This document shows positions 45,494 through 54,874 of a stretch of DNA of 64,000 bases, piece by piece. The translations under genes were made by a program, and so were the position numbers. Source of the DNA: Pedobacter sp. SYSU D00535 (lineage in GTDB: Bacteria; Bacteroidota; Bacteroidia; Sphingobacteriales; Sphingobacteriaceae); contig NZ_JAFEWD010000010.1 in the NCBI RefSeq assembly GCF_017355855.1, forward strand, positions 62,001 to 126,000, read 5' to 3'. Positions within the stretch are counted from its first letter, which is position 1. Each line of letters begins with the position of its first letter. The notes below the pieces were generated by a model, which saw nothing but the letters and a program-made list of their open reading frames with translations, was not told where the DNA came from and searched no databases.

Positions 45494-47197
45494 TTAAGGA
45501 AGAATCTGAACATTAAATCCAATTGCTTCCAAAGCGGTTTTATTTGTTCTAGACAAAGCGGGCGTCGAAATATATAGATGTTCCTTGGCTCTACTAATTG
45601 CAACATATTGAACTCGGTGCTCCTCCTTAGCAGTTAAGTCTGTATTTAGGAGAAAAGAGAGTGCTGTGTTTTCATTATAGGCTTTCCCTCGCGTCGCTTC
45701 CAGTATGACTAATACACATTCGAACTCATCTCCCTTAGCTTTATGGATAGTCCTGCAATTTCCTGACTCACACAAATTTTTCACCGCTATAGCGACATGG
45801 GTATAAGGCGTGGAATTATAAAAAGTTTGTGCTCCACCCGCCCGTAAATTTGAGAATGATTTTATGTTAGTTCTTATAAAGTCTACCATATTAATCAAAT
45901 TACCTGTTGAGTAGCTGCTGTAATTAGCAAGGAGTTTTTTTAAAGCGATTAAAGTTTGTTTCTTATCGTCAACAGTTTTATTCCGATTAAATAATTTTCC
46001 TAGAGTCTTTAAGGCATCTTTAAAGAAACCAAGTCTCGCATATTCGACCGCTTTTATCGAATCAGATACAGCGCGCCTCCTTTCGGATGTTGTATCCTTT
46101 GCTTTAAGTTCTTGAAGAAGATTAGAGTGAGTATTAATTCCTAGCCCCTTTTCTAGCGCATTTGCTGTTGAGTTTTCCCGGCAGAGTGAGAATATCTCAT
46201 TTGTCGGATGCTTATTTGCAACCCAAGACAAAGCTGCTAATTTATCACCAACAATTATGGTAGGATTACTGCCAGAAACATTCCGAAGTGATTTTTGAGT
46301 AAGATCTGGACGAACCTTGTTTAATAAATCAACGATCTCATTTGTACTACGCCAATTGCCTTGAATTTCATATTCACATATATTAGGTAAAGAAAAAGTT
46401 CTTAATTGTCCCGGAATTGCTCCCAAAAATGAGTAGATAGACTGCATTTCGTCCCCAACAACACCTACAATAGTTTCCATAGCTCCTATAGATTTAAGAA
46501 GAGCAATTTGAATGGGACTTGTATCTTGAAACTCATCAATTAGAAAATACGGAAACTTAGCCCTTAATACCGTAAGGATAAATGGACGTTTCTTAATTAA
46601 TTCGTAACTAAAAAATAGCACATCGTCATGATGGAGAAGCCCCTTTGACCACAGTATCTTTTTATACTCCAAATATCCATCATTACTAAAATACTGAACT
46701 GGGCGAGGTGGACGAACAATCAATTCGTCTGTATTAGCAGGATTAAACTTCCATTGTAAGCTGTCCCAGGTTGCGACAATAAGATCATTGTCTCTTAATC
46801 GTCTTTGTCCCGTTCTAGCTTTCCAATCTTCAATAGTTTGATAACCGCTAAGGACAATATCATCATGTCCACTAATATTTTTTGCATCTAATTCATAATC
46901 CTCTGCAATCAAATGAACGTACGGTTTTACAATGTGTTCATATAGGAAACTATGAATAGTGCTAATCTCCAGCCGTCCCGCGTGATCACCTACTCTCTTT
47001 AATATGGTTTCGGTAGCGACATTTGTATAAGTGATACATGCAATTTTTCCCTGGATTTTTAATCTCCTACTATTGTTTAGAATATTCTTTATGTGATTAA
47101 CAAGAAAAGTGGTTTTTCCTGCTCCAGGACCCGCCAGTACTTTAAAGTGCTGTTCGATATCAACTACTATATCGTCCGAGTTAATAATTATTGGCAT
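45494..47197 (-). CDS. gajB: GajB-like UvrD/REP helicase (Gabija defence)
   Basis: 567 residues with superfamily 1A helicase motifs: Walker A LAGPGAGKTTFLVNHI (about 21-35), Walker B YFLIDEFQDTSPIQ (about 220-233), GDEMQSIYSFLGA, TIHKAKGDEFECVLV and the closing YVAISRAKEHLYIS (about 530-543). At 567 residues it is shorter than UvrD itself and near the size of GajB. Its start overlaps the end of the OLD-type nuclease gene by 10 bp, the gajA-gajB order of Gabija systems. In Gabija, the helicase-like partner is activated by DNA ends and works with the GajA nuclease against phage. Assignment by motifs and pairing. Confidence 0.9.
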   Translation of the reverse strand: MPIIINSDDIVVDIEQHFKVLAGPGAGKTTFLVNHIKNILNNSRRLKIQGKIACITYTNVATETILKRVGDHAGRLEISTIHSFLYEHIVKPYVHLIAEDYELDAKNISGHDDIVLSGYQTIEDWKARTGQRRLRDNDLIVATWDSLQWKFNPANTDELIVRPPRPVQYFSNDGYLEYKKILWSKGLLHHDDVLFFSYELIKKRPFILTVLRAKFPYFLIDEFQDTSPIQIALLKSIGAMETIVGVVGDEMQSIYSFLGAIPGQLRTFSLPNICEYEIQGNWRSTNEIVDLLNKVRPDLTQKSLRNVSGSNPTIIVGDKLAALSWVANKHPTNEIFSLCRENSTANALEKGLGINTHSNLLQELKAKDTTSERRRAVSDSIKAVEYARLGFFKDALKTLGKLFNRNKTVDDKKQTLIALKKLLANYSSYSTGNLINMVDFIRTNIKSFSNLRAGGAQTFYNSTPYTHVAIAVKNLCESGNCRTIHKAKGDEFECVLVILEATRGKAYNENTALSFLLNTDLTAKEEHRVQYVAISRAKEHLYISTPALSRTNKTALEAIGFNVQILP

Positions 47198-49251
47198 GCC
47201 CAGGAGATTGCGTCGTTTAAGTATGATGGCACTGCAAAAGGTTCTGGTGTTGTTGCTGTCAGATTCTCTTCCAATTTAGCGGCAATTTCTAATGCATTTC
47301 CTCCCTTTGATACACTATTTAAATATCTGGCGGCTAATAACGCTTTCATCTTAGTCGTATCATCCCAGCTTCCGCCATTGCATGCTAGCAAAGAATCTGT
47401 TATTCGAGTATTTTCATCACTTTTGTGCATCGTGTTAGCAGCAATAACAGCATTTACCGTATCCCCCTTTTCGTAATGCTTCTTGAGTTCCTTTAATTCT
47501 GCTTGATTTGATACACTGTCTGTAATTAATAGCTCACTACCTGGGTTTTTTAACATTAATTCGTACTCTAAAGTCTTGCCGAGATTCGGATCTTGAGAGA
47601 AAAAACGAATGTTCGGGTGACTCGCATATTGGGTAACTTGTGCATTACCGGCAGTTAAGTACTCGTATGTTGCAGAATCTTGATGCAACTCAAAGGGATA
47701 ACATTTTTTGTGTTTATTATCTGCTCCTATTCTTTTCCGGGTAGGGTCTTGATCGGTAATACAAGCAACTCTTTTGTGAATTGTATGAGGAGTATTTGAA
47801 TCAAAAAGTTTCAGGAAATGATCAAAATACCGACCACCTATATTTATCACGACTGTATGAGTATCTTCTATATTTTTACCAGCATACCGACCTAAAGTCG
47901 GAATGATAAGTTGTTCTGCAATACCTTCAACCATTATGATATTTTTTGCAAACAGCATATCTGACCTTGTGGCATCCAAAAATCGCTGTACATATGCCTT
48001 AGAATTTTTCCCTGCGGCATCATTCGAAAATACCTTTCCCGGATAACCTATGTTTACCGTTCCGCTATTATTGCCGCTTAAGCATATAATCTGATCTAGG
48101 GAAACTGCTGCTGTTATATTCGTAGAGTGACTAGTTATAAAAATTTGTCTTGCATTCTGTGTTTCATGCGAATGGAGAAATTTTAGAAGCTTGTACTGAA
48201 GTGAAGGATGTAGATGTGCCTCTGGTTCTTCAATTACCAATACAGGGAATACTTTCGCATTACTACCCAAATACTCCCCATTCGTATCGACTTGCATTTT
48301 TGCAAGAAGCAGCGACATGTAGATTAAGTTGTTATATCCCAGCCCATTATGGGTAGCCGGTATTTCGATACCTGTTGTATGAGTTATAATTAATTTCAGA
48401 GCAGAGTACATCTCGATTTCTGAAATTTGGCCATCAAATCCCGGTTTCGCACCATCAAATGCCGCGCCTGTTTCATCTGCATATTTCATGATATGATCGC
48501 GGCCTTCTTTCATTCGATTTTGTAATTGAGTAATTAAAGCCAAAGCATCCGCAGAGAAGGTCTGCTTATGAAGCAAAATTTCGCTATGCTTAGTCGCTTT
48601 ATCTTTCGTAGTGTCGTTTTTTATCTGGAAATCCATGAAGAAGTCAATGACTTCCCTGAGTAAGGAAGAACGACCGGTCAACATATCTCGTTCTACATCT
48701 CGAATTGCATGGAGAAACTGGTAATCGAATTTTTGTAAATTTTCAGAATCTGCTAGGCTTTGAAGAGCAGGATTCCCTCCATAAATCTTATAAACATACT
48801 TTCTAAGAAAATCATGTTTAATCTTCAACCAGGCATGTTTTAGGTCAGTCTCCCCTGCAAGTGCCGTTAAATAAGTGTAATGTTCTGCTTCTGGCAAAAA
48901 GAAGACATAGGTTAGTTTAGCTTGATATGGCGAGTCAAGCTTTGTTAACCAGGGAGAAACAGTTACGAGATCATCACCCGTTAAATCTTCCCCGCTACTT
49001 TCCATTATAGATAGAGTCACTGTCACTTTAGGAGGTTGAACTCTAAGATCAGCAAGTGGAATATTTTTATTAAAGTCGTCTATCTCTAATTTCCTCGAGG
49101 ACTTATTATCAAGAACAAGGGATAATGCTTTTAAAAGATTAGTTTTCCCTGCGTTATTGTGTCCAATTATTACGTTTACCCGCTCATTAAAGTCAACTTG
49201 GTTATCCTTAAAATTTCGGAAACCTTCAATACGAATACTATTTATGTACAT
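47188..49251 (-). CDS. gajA: GajA-like OLD-family ATPase/TOPRIM nuclease (Gabija defence)
   Basis: The start is taken as ATG at 49251 (MYINSIRIEGFRNFKDNQ), the normal OLD opening, rather than the TTG 21 bp upstream; 687 residues. The ABC-type ATPase has Walker A IGHNNAGKTNLL (about 30-40), Walker B VLVIEEPEAHLHPSLQ (about 335-345) and ITSHSTN. The TOPRIM nuclease follows with glutamate in IIMVEGIAEQL (about 440) and the DxD-type motif ITDQDPTRKR (about 498). Paired with a UvrD-like helicase, this is a class 2 OLD protein, that is Gabija GajA, a nucleotide-sensing DNA nickase. It is about 100 residues longer than the best-known GajA. Confidence 0.9.
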   Translation of the reverse strand: MYINSIRIEGFRNFKDNQVDFNERVNVIIGHNNAGKTNLLKALSLVLDNKSSRKLEIDDFNKNIPLADLRVQPPKVTVTLSIMESSGEDLTGDDLVTVSPWLTKLDSPYQAKLTYVFFLPEAEHYTYLTALAGETDLKHAWLKIKHDFLRKYVYKIYGGNPALQSLADSENLQKFDYQFLHAIRDVERDMLTGRSSLLREVIDFFMDFQIKNDTTKDKATKHSEILLHKQTFSADALALITQLQNRMKEGRDHIMKYADETGAAFDGAKPGFDGQISEIEMYSALKLIITHTTGIEIPATHNGLGYNNLIYMSLLLAKMQVDTNGEYLGSNAKVFPVLVIEEPEAHLHPSLQYKLLKFLHSHETQNARQIFITSHSTNITAAVSLDQIICLSGNNSGTVNIGYPGKVFSNDAAGKNSKAYVQRFLDATRSDMLFAKNIIMVEGIAEQLIIPTLGRYAGKNIEDTHTVVINIGGRYFDHFLKLFDSNTPHTIHKRVACITDQDPTRKRIGADNKHKKCYPFELHQDSATYEYLTAGNAQVTQYASHPNIRFFSQDPNLGKTLEYELMLKNPGSELLITDSVSNQAELKELKKHYEKGDTVNAVIAANTMHKSDENTRITDSLLACNGGSWDDTTKMKALLAARYLNSVSKGGNALEIAAKLEENLTATTPEPFAVPSYLNDAISWACQ

Positions 49252-49388
49252 GAATCTATTATGATAATCCAATAGGATAGCTAAAGATAATATTTTTAAC
49301 AGCCCTAATCTTGATTCCCTCTCAAATCGGCTTTATCGAAAATTTTTCAACTGACAATATCGACCGAACAATTCCAACAAAAAATTAC

Positions 49389-49408
49389 ACACCTCCTGTC
49401 TTAGGTGT
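49389..49408. promoter_or_regulatory. Palindromic operator-like site before the tra operon
   Basis: ACACCT-CCTGTCTT-AGGTGT, followed by GAAATCG. It differs at a single base from the site at 37449-37468 before the mob operon and shares GTGTGAAATCG with the rteC leader. It lies 75 bp before the first tra gene and on the far side of the gajA start, so it probably regulates tra. Confidence 0.65.
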
Positions 49409-49482
49409 GAAATCGACACTCAATCCCTCCCCAAATTTGCTTTCACTTACTGCAATGGAGCAGCAAGATAAAATTGAAAGCA

Positions 49483-49749
49483 ATGCTCGCATCTATCTCC
49501 TGGCAAGAATACTTAATTGCCATCGTCACAATTGCTACAGCCTACTACGCGGTTGTAATAGCCGCGTACTTCAGGACTGAAGCATTTGCCCTCTTAAAAA
49601 ATTCCCGACACCGTGGAACACCTTCGCGACCACCCGTTCAGAACGATATAATGGGTAAGGCCAAAGAAGATGTTCTGGCGAAATCCCTTTCTGCGGATGA
49701 CATCCAATTTAGCTTAGAGACGGAAACAGATTATTCACAAGACCAATAA
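49483..49749 (+). CDS. Small membrane protein, first gene of the tra operon
   Basis: The start is taken as ATG 49483 (the TTG 9 bp upstream is possible). 88 residues with one N-terminal transmembrane helix (YLIAIVTIATAYYAVVIAAY), then a polar cytoplasmic or periplasmic tail. Its size and position before TraE resemble the small TraD-like or hypothetical genes of Bacteroidota transfer operons. It has no catalytic motif. Exact equivalence to a CTnDOT Tra protein is not certain. Confidence 0.65.
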   Translation: MLASISWQEYLIAIVTIATAYYAVVIAAYFRTEAFALLKNSRHRGTPSRPPVQNDIMGKAKEDVLAKSLSADDIQFSLETETDYSQDQ

Positions 49750-49759
49750 CAGTATACTT

Positions 49760-50095
49760 ATGAAAAACACTATCAAAGCTTTGAGAACTTACGGTAAGCA
49801 TTCAAAGAAAGCCTTCATCACAGCAGCCACACTATTAATCTCTGTTGCAATCTATGCGCAGGACGGTAACGCTGGCATAACCGAAGCTACCGGAAAAATA
49901 CGAGGCTACTTCGACACCGGTACGGATCTCATGTACGCAATCGGGGCAGTTGTTGGTTTGGTTGGCGCAATAAAGGTCTACCAGAAATGGAACAGTGGCG
50001 ATCATGATACAGGTAAAGTAGCCTCTGCCTGGTTTGGCAGCTGCGTATTTCTGGTAATTGTAGCAACAGTACTTCAATCATTTTTCGGGATATAG
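49760..50095 (+). CDS. traE: Conjugative transfer protein TraE (DUF4134)
   Basis: 111 residues: N-terminal signal-like helix (KAFITAATLLISVAIYAQ) and two further hydrophobic helices (LMYAIGAVVGLVGAIKVYQK, then CVFLVIVATVLQSFFGI), the standard DUF4134/TraE pattern, with KWNSGDHDTGKVASAWFGSC between them. It is comparable to VirB2/VirB3-like inner-membrane parts of the channel. It lies 2 bp before TraF. Confidence 0.9.
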   Translation: MKNTIKALRTYGKHSKKAFITAATLLISVAIYAQDGNAGITEATGKIRGYFDTGTDLMYAIGAVVGLVGAIKVYQKWNSGDHDTGKVASAWFGSCVFLVIVATVLQSFFGI

Positions 50096-50097
50096 TT

Positions 50098-50421
50098 ATG
50101 GCCAGCATCTATCACATCAACAAGGGCGTAAATAAACCTATTGAGTTCAAAGGCTTGAAAGCGCAGTACATCACCTATCTGGCATTCGGACTGGTTATCC
50201 TCCTTCTACTTTTTTCAGCGATGTACATTCTAGGGATTAACCTCTTTATCTGCATCGTAACGATAGCCATTTCGGGAACAGCTTTGTTTATGACCGTTTT
50301 TCGTCTCAGCCATAAGTACGGGCAATATGGCCTTTTGAAGAAAGCTGCAAGGCGATACGTCCCAACAGCTATAAAGGCAAGATCAAGAAAGGTTTTCAAA
50401 TTCCTGTACGGGAAAGATTAG
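50098..50421 (+). CDS. traF: Conjugative transfer protein TraF (DUF4133)
   Basis: 107 residues. After a short soluble N-terminus (YHINKGVNKPIEFKGLKAQY), two adjacent transmembrane helices (ITYLAFGLVILLLLFSAMYI, then LFICIVTIAISGTALFMTVF) form the DUF4133/TraF fold. It is VirB3-like and works beside the TraG ATPase, which starts 8 bp downstream. It is normal in size and order. Confidence 0.9.
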   Translation: MASIYHINKGVNKPIEFKGLKAQYITYLAFGLVILLLLFSAMYILGINLFICIVTIAISGTALFMTVFRLSHKYGQYGLLKKAARRYVPTAIKARSRKVFKFLYGKD

Positions 50422-50429
50422 GAGGACTT

Positions 50430-52904
50430 ATGGCAAATGCAATCGAAATAGAGAAAATGCTGCCGATTTATAAGGTAGAGAATAATTCTATCCTTTCCAT
50501 GTTCGGCGATATAACCATTGCTTACAAAATCACGCTACCGGAAATTTTCACTCTCTCTGTCAATGAGTATGAAGCATTTCACCAGGCCTGGGTAAAAGCT
50601 ATCAAAGTACTGCCAAAACACAGTTGTTTCCATAAGCAGGACTGGTTTATGGCAGATAATTACAAAGCAAATTTCATCGATGGATCCGGCACCTCCAGCT
50701 TTTTATCCGGAGCAAGCGAACGCTTTTTTAACGAGAGGCCCTATTTGAACCACCAGTGCTATGTCTTTTTATCAAAGAAACCAGAAGGACGACGCCTGGC
50801 AAGCTCAGCTTTCTCAAACTTGTTCAGGCGTTCTGTGGTCCCGTCTCAGTCTTTAGATAAGTATTTCGTAGACGAATTTTCAGATAAAGCTAACCAGTTT
50901 GAACGCATACTTGCAGACAGCGGGTTCATTGAAATCAAGCGTTTAAATGCAGATGATTTGGTGGGTACAAAAGAGAAGGCGGGCATTTTGGAACGCTATT
51001 GTTTTCTACTTCAGGCGGAATCACTTCCATCTATCAGTGACATTCATCTTAAGGATGAAATCCGAATTGGTGACCGCTATTGTCACCTATATACTTTATC
51101 GGACACAGAAGCAATGCCGGCGCTTTGCGGTTCCCGAATTAACTATGATAAATATAGTACTGACAGAACGAAATGTAGTATCGGATTTGCATCTCCTTTA
51201 GGCCAGCTGCTCAACTGTAACCACATTTTTAATCAATACATTTTTATCGATGACGCTGTAAAAACAATGAAGCAACTCGAAGCTAAACGTCTTCGTCTGC
51301 AATCATTATCCGCTTATTCACGTGAAAATGCAATCAGCAGAGATGCAACGCAAGACTTTCTGAACGAAGCAATCAGTCAGCAGCGGCTTCCTGTGAAAGC
51401 TCATTTTAATATTCTTGCCTGGTCGGAAAATGTCGATGACAAGAAAGAGTTGACCACGCTCGTCTCTTCGGCAATGGCCCAAATTGATGCTACCGCTAAA
51501 CGGGAAACAGATGGAGCACCGCAGATATGGTGGGCGGGCTTACCTGGAAATGAAGCAGACTTTCCAATGAACGATACATTCGACACGTTCGCGGAACAGG
51601 CCTGCTGCTTTCTTAATCTCGAAACCAATTATAAAACTTCTATCAGTCCGTTTGGAATTCGCCTGGGAGATCGATTGACAGGAAGACCGGTCCACGTGGA
51701 TATTTCCGATGAACCGATGAGGCTTGGAATCTCCACCAATCGTAATAAGTTTATCCTTGGGCCCTCAGGTTCCGGCAAGTCTTTTTTTACCAATCATATG
51801 GTGAGAAGCTATTACGAGCAGGGAACCCATATCGTGTTGGTTGACGTCGGCCACAGTTATAAAGGCTTGTGTGAAATGGTGGGAGGATACTACTTCACCT
51901 ACGACGAAGCAAATCCGATCAGGTTCAATCCGTTCTACATCAGCAAAGGAGACACGCTCGATACCGAAAAAAAGGAAAGTCTAAAAAGCTTAATACTCGC
52001 CCTGTGGAAGAAAGAAGATGAAGTACTGGAAAGGCCTGAGTATGTTGCCTTATCGAATGCTATTCAGGGATACTATGAAAAGCTAAGATGCGACAACGAG
52101 ATTTTCCCTTGCTTCAATACCTTCTATGATTATCTCAGGACTGAGTTTTCTGCTCAACTGAAAGCAGACAACGTAAAGGAAAAGCATTTCGACCTGGATA
52201 ATCTGCTGTATGTTTTGAAGCCTTTCTACAAGGATGGAGAGTTCGGCTACCTTTTGAATGCGACCGAAAATCTTGAACTTTTAAATGAGCGATTCATCGT
52301 CTTTGAACTGGATAACATCAAAGACCATCCAATCCTCTTTCCTGTTGTCACCCTTATTATCATGGAGACTTTTATCAGTAAGATGAGAAAACTGAAGGGA
52401 ATTCGAAAGATGATACTGATTGAGGAAGCATGGAAAGCCATCGCAAAAGAAGGTATGGCCGAATACATCAAATACCTCTTCAAGACGGTCAGGAAGTTTT
52501 TCGGCGAAGCAGTGGTGGTTACGCAGGAGGTAGAAGATATCATCAGCTCGCCGGTTGTGAAAGAGACCATCATTAATAACTCGGACTGCAAAATCCTCCT
52601 GGACCAATCGAAATATCAGAACAAGTTCGACCTCATTCAGGATTTACTCGGACTGACCGAGAAGGAGAAAGTCCAGATTCTTTCAATCAACAAAGCAAAT
52701 GATCCGCAGAGAAAGTACAAGGAGGTTTTTATCAGCCTTGGAGGACAGCTTAGCAAAGTCTATCGAACGGAGGTAAGCCCGGAGGAATATCTCGCATATA
52801 CTACCGAGGAGAGTGAAAAACTCAAAGTCCAGCAATACACCCAAAAGTATGGCAGCATTCAAAAAGGAATAGTTGCACTGGCAAGGGATTTACAAACTAA
52901 ATAA
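50430..52904 (+). CDS. traG: TraG-family conjugation ATPase (VirB4-like)
   Basis: 824 residues, normal for CTnDOT-type TraG. The N-terminal half is the VirB4-type CagE region; the C-terminal ATPase has Walker A FILGPSGSGKSFF (about 441-453) and Walker B KMILIEEAWKAI (about 660-671), with VVTQEVEDI and the NNSDCKILLDQS segment typical of the family. It energises assembly of the type IV channel. An in-frame ATG after AGGAGG-like sequence (ATTAGGAGGACTT) gives it an unusually good ribosome-binding site for this phylum. Confidence 0.93.
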   Translation: MANAIEIEKMLPIYKVENNSILSMFGDITIAYKITLPEIFTLSVNEYEAFHQAWVKAIKVLPKHSCFHKQDWFMADNYKANFIDGSGTSSFLSGASERFFNERPYLNHQCYVFLSKKPEGRRLASSAFSNLFRRSVVPSQSLDKYFVDEFSDKANQFERILADSGFIEIKRLNADDLVGTKEKAGILERYCFLLQAESLPSISDIHLKDEIRIGDRYCHLYTLSDTEAMPALCGSRINYDKYSTDRTKCSIGFASPLGQLLNCNHIFNQYIFIDDAVKTMKQLEAKRLRLQSLSAYSRENAISRDATQDFLNEAISQQRLPVKAHFNILAWSENVDDKKELTTLVSSAMAQIDATAKRETDGAPQIWWAGLPGNEADFPMNDTFDTFAEQACCFLNLETNYKTSISPFGIRLGDRLTGRPVHVDISDEPMRLGISTNRNKFILGPSGSGKSFFTNHMVRSYYEQGTHIVLVDVGHSYKGLCEMVGGYYFTYDEANPIRFNPFYISKGDTLDTEKKESLKSLILALWKKEDEVLERPEYVALSNAIQGYYEKLRCDNEIFPCFNTFYDYLRTEFSAQLKADNVKEKHFDLDNLLYVLKPFYKDGEFGYLLNATENLELLNERFIVFELDNIKDHPILFPVVTLIIMETFISKMRKLKGIRKMILIEEAWKAIAKEGMAEYIKYLFKTVRKFFGEAVVVTQEVEDIISSPVVKETIINNSDCKILLDQSKYQNKFDLIQDLLGLTEKEKVQILSINKANDPQRKYKEVFISLGGQLSKVYRTEVSPEEYLAYTTEESEKLKVQQYTQKYGSIQKGIVALARDLQTK

Positions 52905-52910
52905 GTTACC

Positions 52911-53603
52911 ATGAAGAAACTAATGATTCTGATGCCAGCCAGTATGATTGTGCTGATGGTGTCTATGCCTGTGGGACATGCAAATGCACAGGTAGCAATT
53001 TTAGAAGTCATAAAAGCTGGGGTAAAAAAGGTTATCAGAGCCGTAGATCTGAAGATTCAACGGATGCAGAACGAGACCATCTGGCTGCAAAATGCGCAGA
53101 AGGTGATGGAAAATCAGCTTTCTAAATTGAAGCTCACCGAAATCTCACAATGGACAGAGCGGCAAAGGGAGCTCTACAGTAAGTACTATACAGACCTATG
53201 GAAGGTGAAATCTGCAATATCATACTACCAGCGAATTAAAGAAATCACGACAAAACAGCTCTTTCTAGTGGAGGAGTATAAGAAAGCCTGGTACCTGGCC
53301 AGACAGGACAAAAATTTTAAGCCGGAGGAATTGGACTATATGTATGATGTTTACACCGGGATTCTTAATGAAAGCGCCAAAAACCTTGACCAGATCCTTT
53401 TGATAATAAACTCTTTCAAGACTCAGATGACTGATGCTAAAAGACTGGAGCTGATAAATGAGGCTGCCGATCGGATCGACGAAAATTACACCGACCTGAA
53501 GCAATTCAATACAAACAATATCCTAATGAGCTTGCAGCGGGCAAAAGGGCAAAAGCAAATTCAGGAGGTTCAAAGATTGTATGGACTGCAAATTTCTAAC
53601 TGA
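52911..53603 (+). CDS. traI: TraI-like conjugal transfer protein (DUF4141-like)
   Basis: 230 residues with a signal peptide (MILMPASMIVLMVSMPVGHA, cut near ANAQ) and a long helical mature part (LKIQRMQNETIWLQNAQKVM, LYSKYYTDLWKVKSAISYYQ). The pattern is that of the periplasmic TraI/DUF4141 proteins between TraG and TraJ, comparable to VirB5. It lies 6 bp after traG, and its stop is one base from the start of the next gene. Confidence 0.75.
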   Translation: MKKLMILMPASMIVLMVSMPVGHANAQVAILEVIKAGVKKVIRAVDLKIQRMQNETIWLQNAQKVMENQLSKLKLTEISQWTERQRELYSKYYTDLWKVKSAISYYQRIKEITTKQLFLVEEYKKAWYLARQDKNFKPEELDYMYDVYTGILNESAKNLDQILLIINSFKTQMTDAKRLELINEAADRIDENYTDLKQFNTNNILMSLQRAKGQKQIQEVQRLYGLQISN

Positions 53604-53604
53604 T

Positions 53605-54234
53605 ATGAGAGTCTCAATAATCCTCCTTCTTATACTTCTTTCCTCAATGGCTAAAGCTCAAACTTGGGATGAGTTCTTCAGACAGAAAGAGACACAAAAG
53701 AAATACCTGTTACAGCAACTAGCAGCCTTAAAACTGTATGCGGACCATTTGAGCAAGGGCTACGAGATCGCCGACAAAGGATTGAAAACCATCGAAGGAT
53801 TCACAAAAGGAGAATTCGACCTGCACTCGGCATTTTTCGAATCCTTGAAAGTTGTGAAACCTGCAGTAGCGAACAATAAAAACATCCGGGAAATTCTTAC
53901 CTGGCAAGCAGTGATTATCAAGGGGTATAATTCCCTTAACAGGGAGGCTATAAAGTCGGGCAATGACAAAAGCTATATCGAAAGCGTACGGTCTAAAGTC
54001 CTTTCAGACTGCGCTAGGGACGTAGAGGATCTATTGGCGGTGATAAGCTCAGGAGAACTGGAAATGAAAGACGACGAACGATTGAAACGTATTGATAAGC
54101 TTCATTCAGACATGCGTGACAAATACCAGTTCACTGAATCTTTCATAAGGCAGATAAAAGTGCTGAATCTGCAGAGGGAGCAGGAAAAACAGAATAGTAC
54201 AGTTTCCAAGAAGATCTACGGAATAACAAATTAA
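53605..54234 (+). CDS. Periplasmic transfer-operon protein, paralogue 1
   Basis: The start is taken as ATG 53605, one base after the previous stop, which gives a clean signal peptide (MRVSIILLLILLSSMAKAQ); an upstream in-frame ATG 53581 would overlap that gene. 209 residues, helical. YADHLSKGYEIADKGLKTIE and KGEFDLHSAFFESLKVVKP align with the next gene (LTDMKKGYEIVSKGYTAIKD, EGNFNLHDAFISRLLAVNP). Proteins of this kind in Bacteroidota ICEs are often auto-named TerB-like tellurite resistance proteins, but nothing here supports that role. A structural role in the transfer apparatus is likelier. Confidence 0.7.
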   Translation: MRVSIILLLILLSSMAKAQTWDEFFRQKETQKKYLLQQLAALKLYADHLSKGYEIADKGLKTIEGFTKGEFDLHSAFFESLKVVKPAVANNKNIREILTWQAVIIKGYNSLNREAIKSGNDKSYIESVRSKVLSDCARDVEDLLAVISSGELEMKDDERLKRIDKLHSDMRDKYQFTESFIRQIKVLNLQREQEKQNSTVSKKIYGITN

Positions 54235-54241
54235 ACTTATC

Positions 54242-54865
54242 ATGAAAGCGATATTGATAGTCATTGCTATAGCAGCAAGTTTTACTGCAAAGGCACAATC
54301 AGTCGAAGTGCAGCAATTATTACTCAACTACGAGAAGCTGACGCAGCTAAAGAATATCCTGACAGACATGAAGAAAGGTTATGAGATAGTCAGCAAAGGC
54401 TATACTGCCATCAAGGATATTTCGGAGGGGAATTTCAATCTGCACGATGCTTTTATAAGTCGCCTGCTGGCTGTAAATCCTGCTATCAAGAATTATAAGC
54501 GTGTGCCGGATATCATCAATCACCAAAAGAATATTGTAAAGGAATACCGTCAGGCCTTTAACCAGTTCAAAAACAGCGGAACATTTAGCTCGTCAGAGAT
54601 TAACTATCTGGGAGACGTATATGCCAACCTGTTTAATCAGACCCTGCAAAATCTGGATGAGCTTGCTACCGTTATTACCGCCTCAAAACTTAGCATGAGC
54701 GATGATGAACGATTAGAAGCAATCGACCGAATCTTTGCTGATACAGAAGATAAGCTCCAATTCCTCCGGGACTTCAATAGGAAGACGAATATTCTGGTGA
54801 TTCAAAGAACCAGAGAAAAGCAGGATATCGCGACAAGCAAAAAGCTCTATCAGATAAATCAATAA
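54242..54865 (+). CDS. Periplasmic transfer-operon protein, paralogue 2
   Basis: 207 residues, signal peptide MKAILIVIAIAASFTAKAQ, then helices. It is a tandem duplicate of the preceding gene: both share the KGYEI(A/V)xKG motif, the (E/G)(E/N)F(D/N)LH(S/D)AF motif and MxDDERLxxID near the C-terminus. It lies 7 bp after its paralogue and 9 bp before traJ, so both copies are in the operon. The duplication may give two distinct subunits, as both keep intact reading frames. Confidence 0.7.
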   Translation: MKAILIVIAIAASFTAKAQSVEVQQLLLNYEKLTQLKNILTDMKKGYEIVSKGYTAIKDISEGNFNLHDAFISRLLAVNPAIKNYKRVPDIINHQKNIVKEYRQAFNQFKNSGTFSSSEINYLGDVYANLFNQTLQNLDELATVITASKLSMSDDERLEAIDRIFADTEDKLQFLRDFNRKTNILVIQRTREKQDIATSKKLYQINQ

Positions 54866-54874
54866 GCTGACATT

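Noticed and set aside
53605-54865. Tellurite resistance (TerB-like) annotation
   Set aside because: Signal peptides, helical mature parts and tra-operon position do not fit cytoplasmic TerB; no ter genes nearby.
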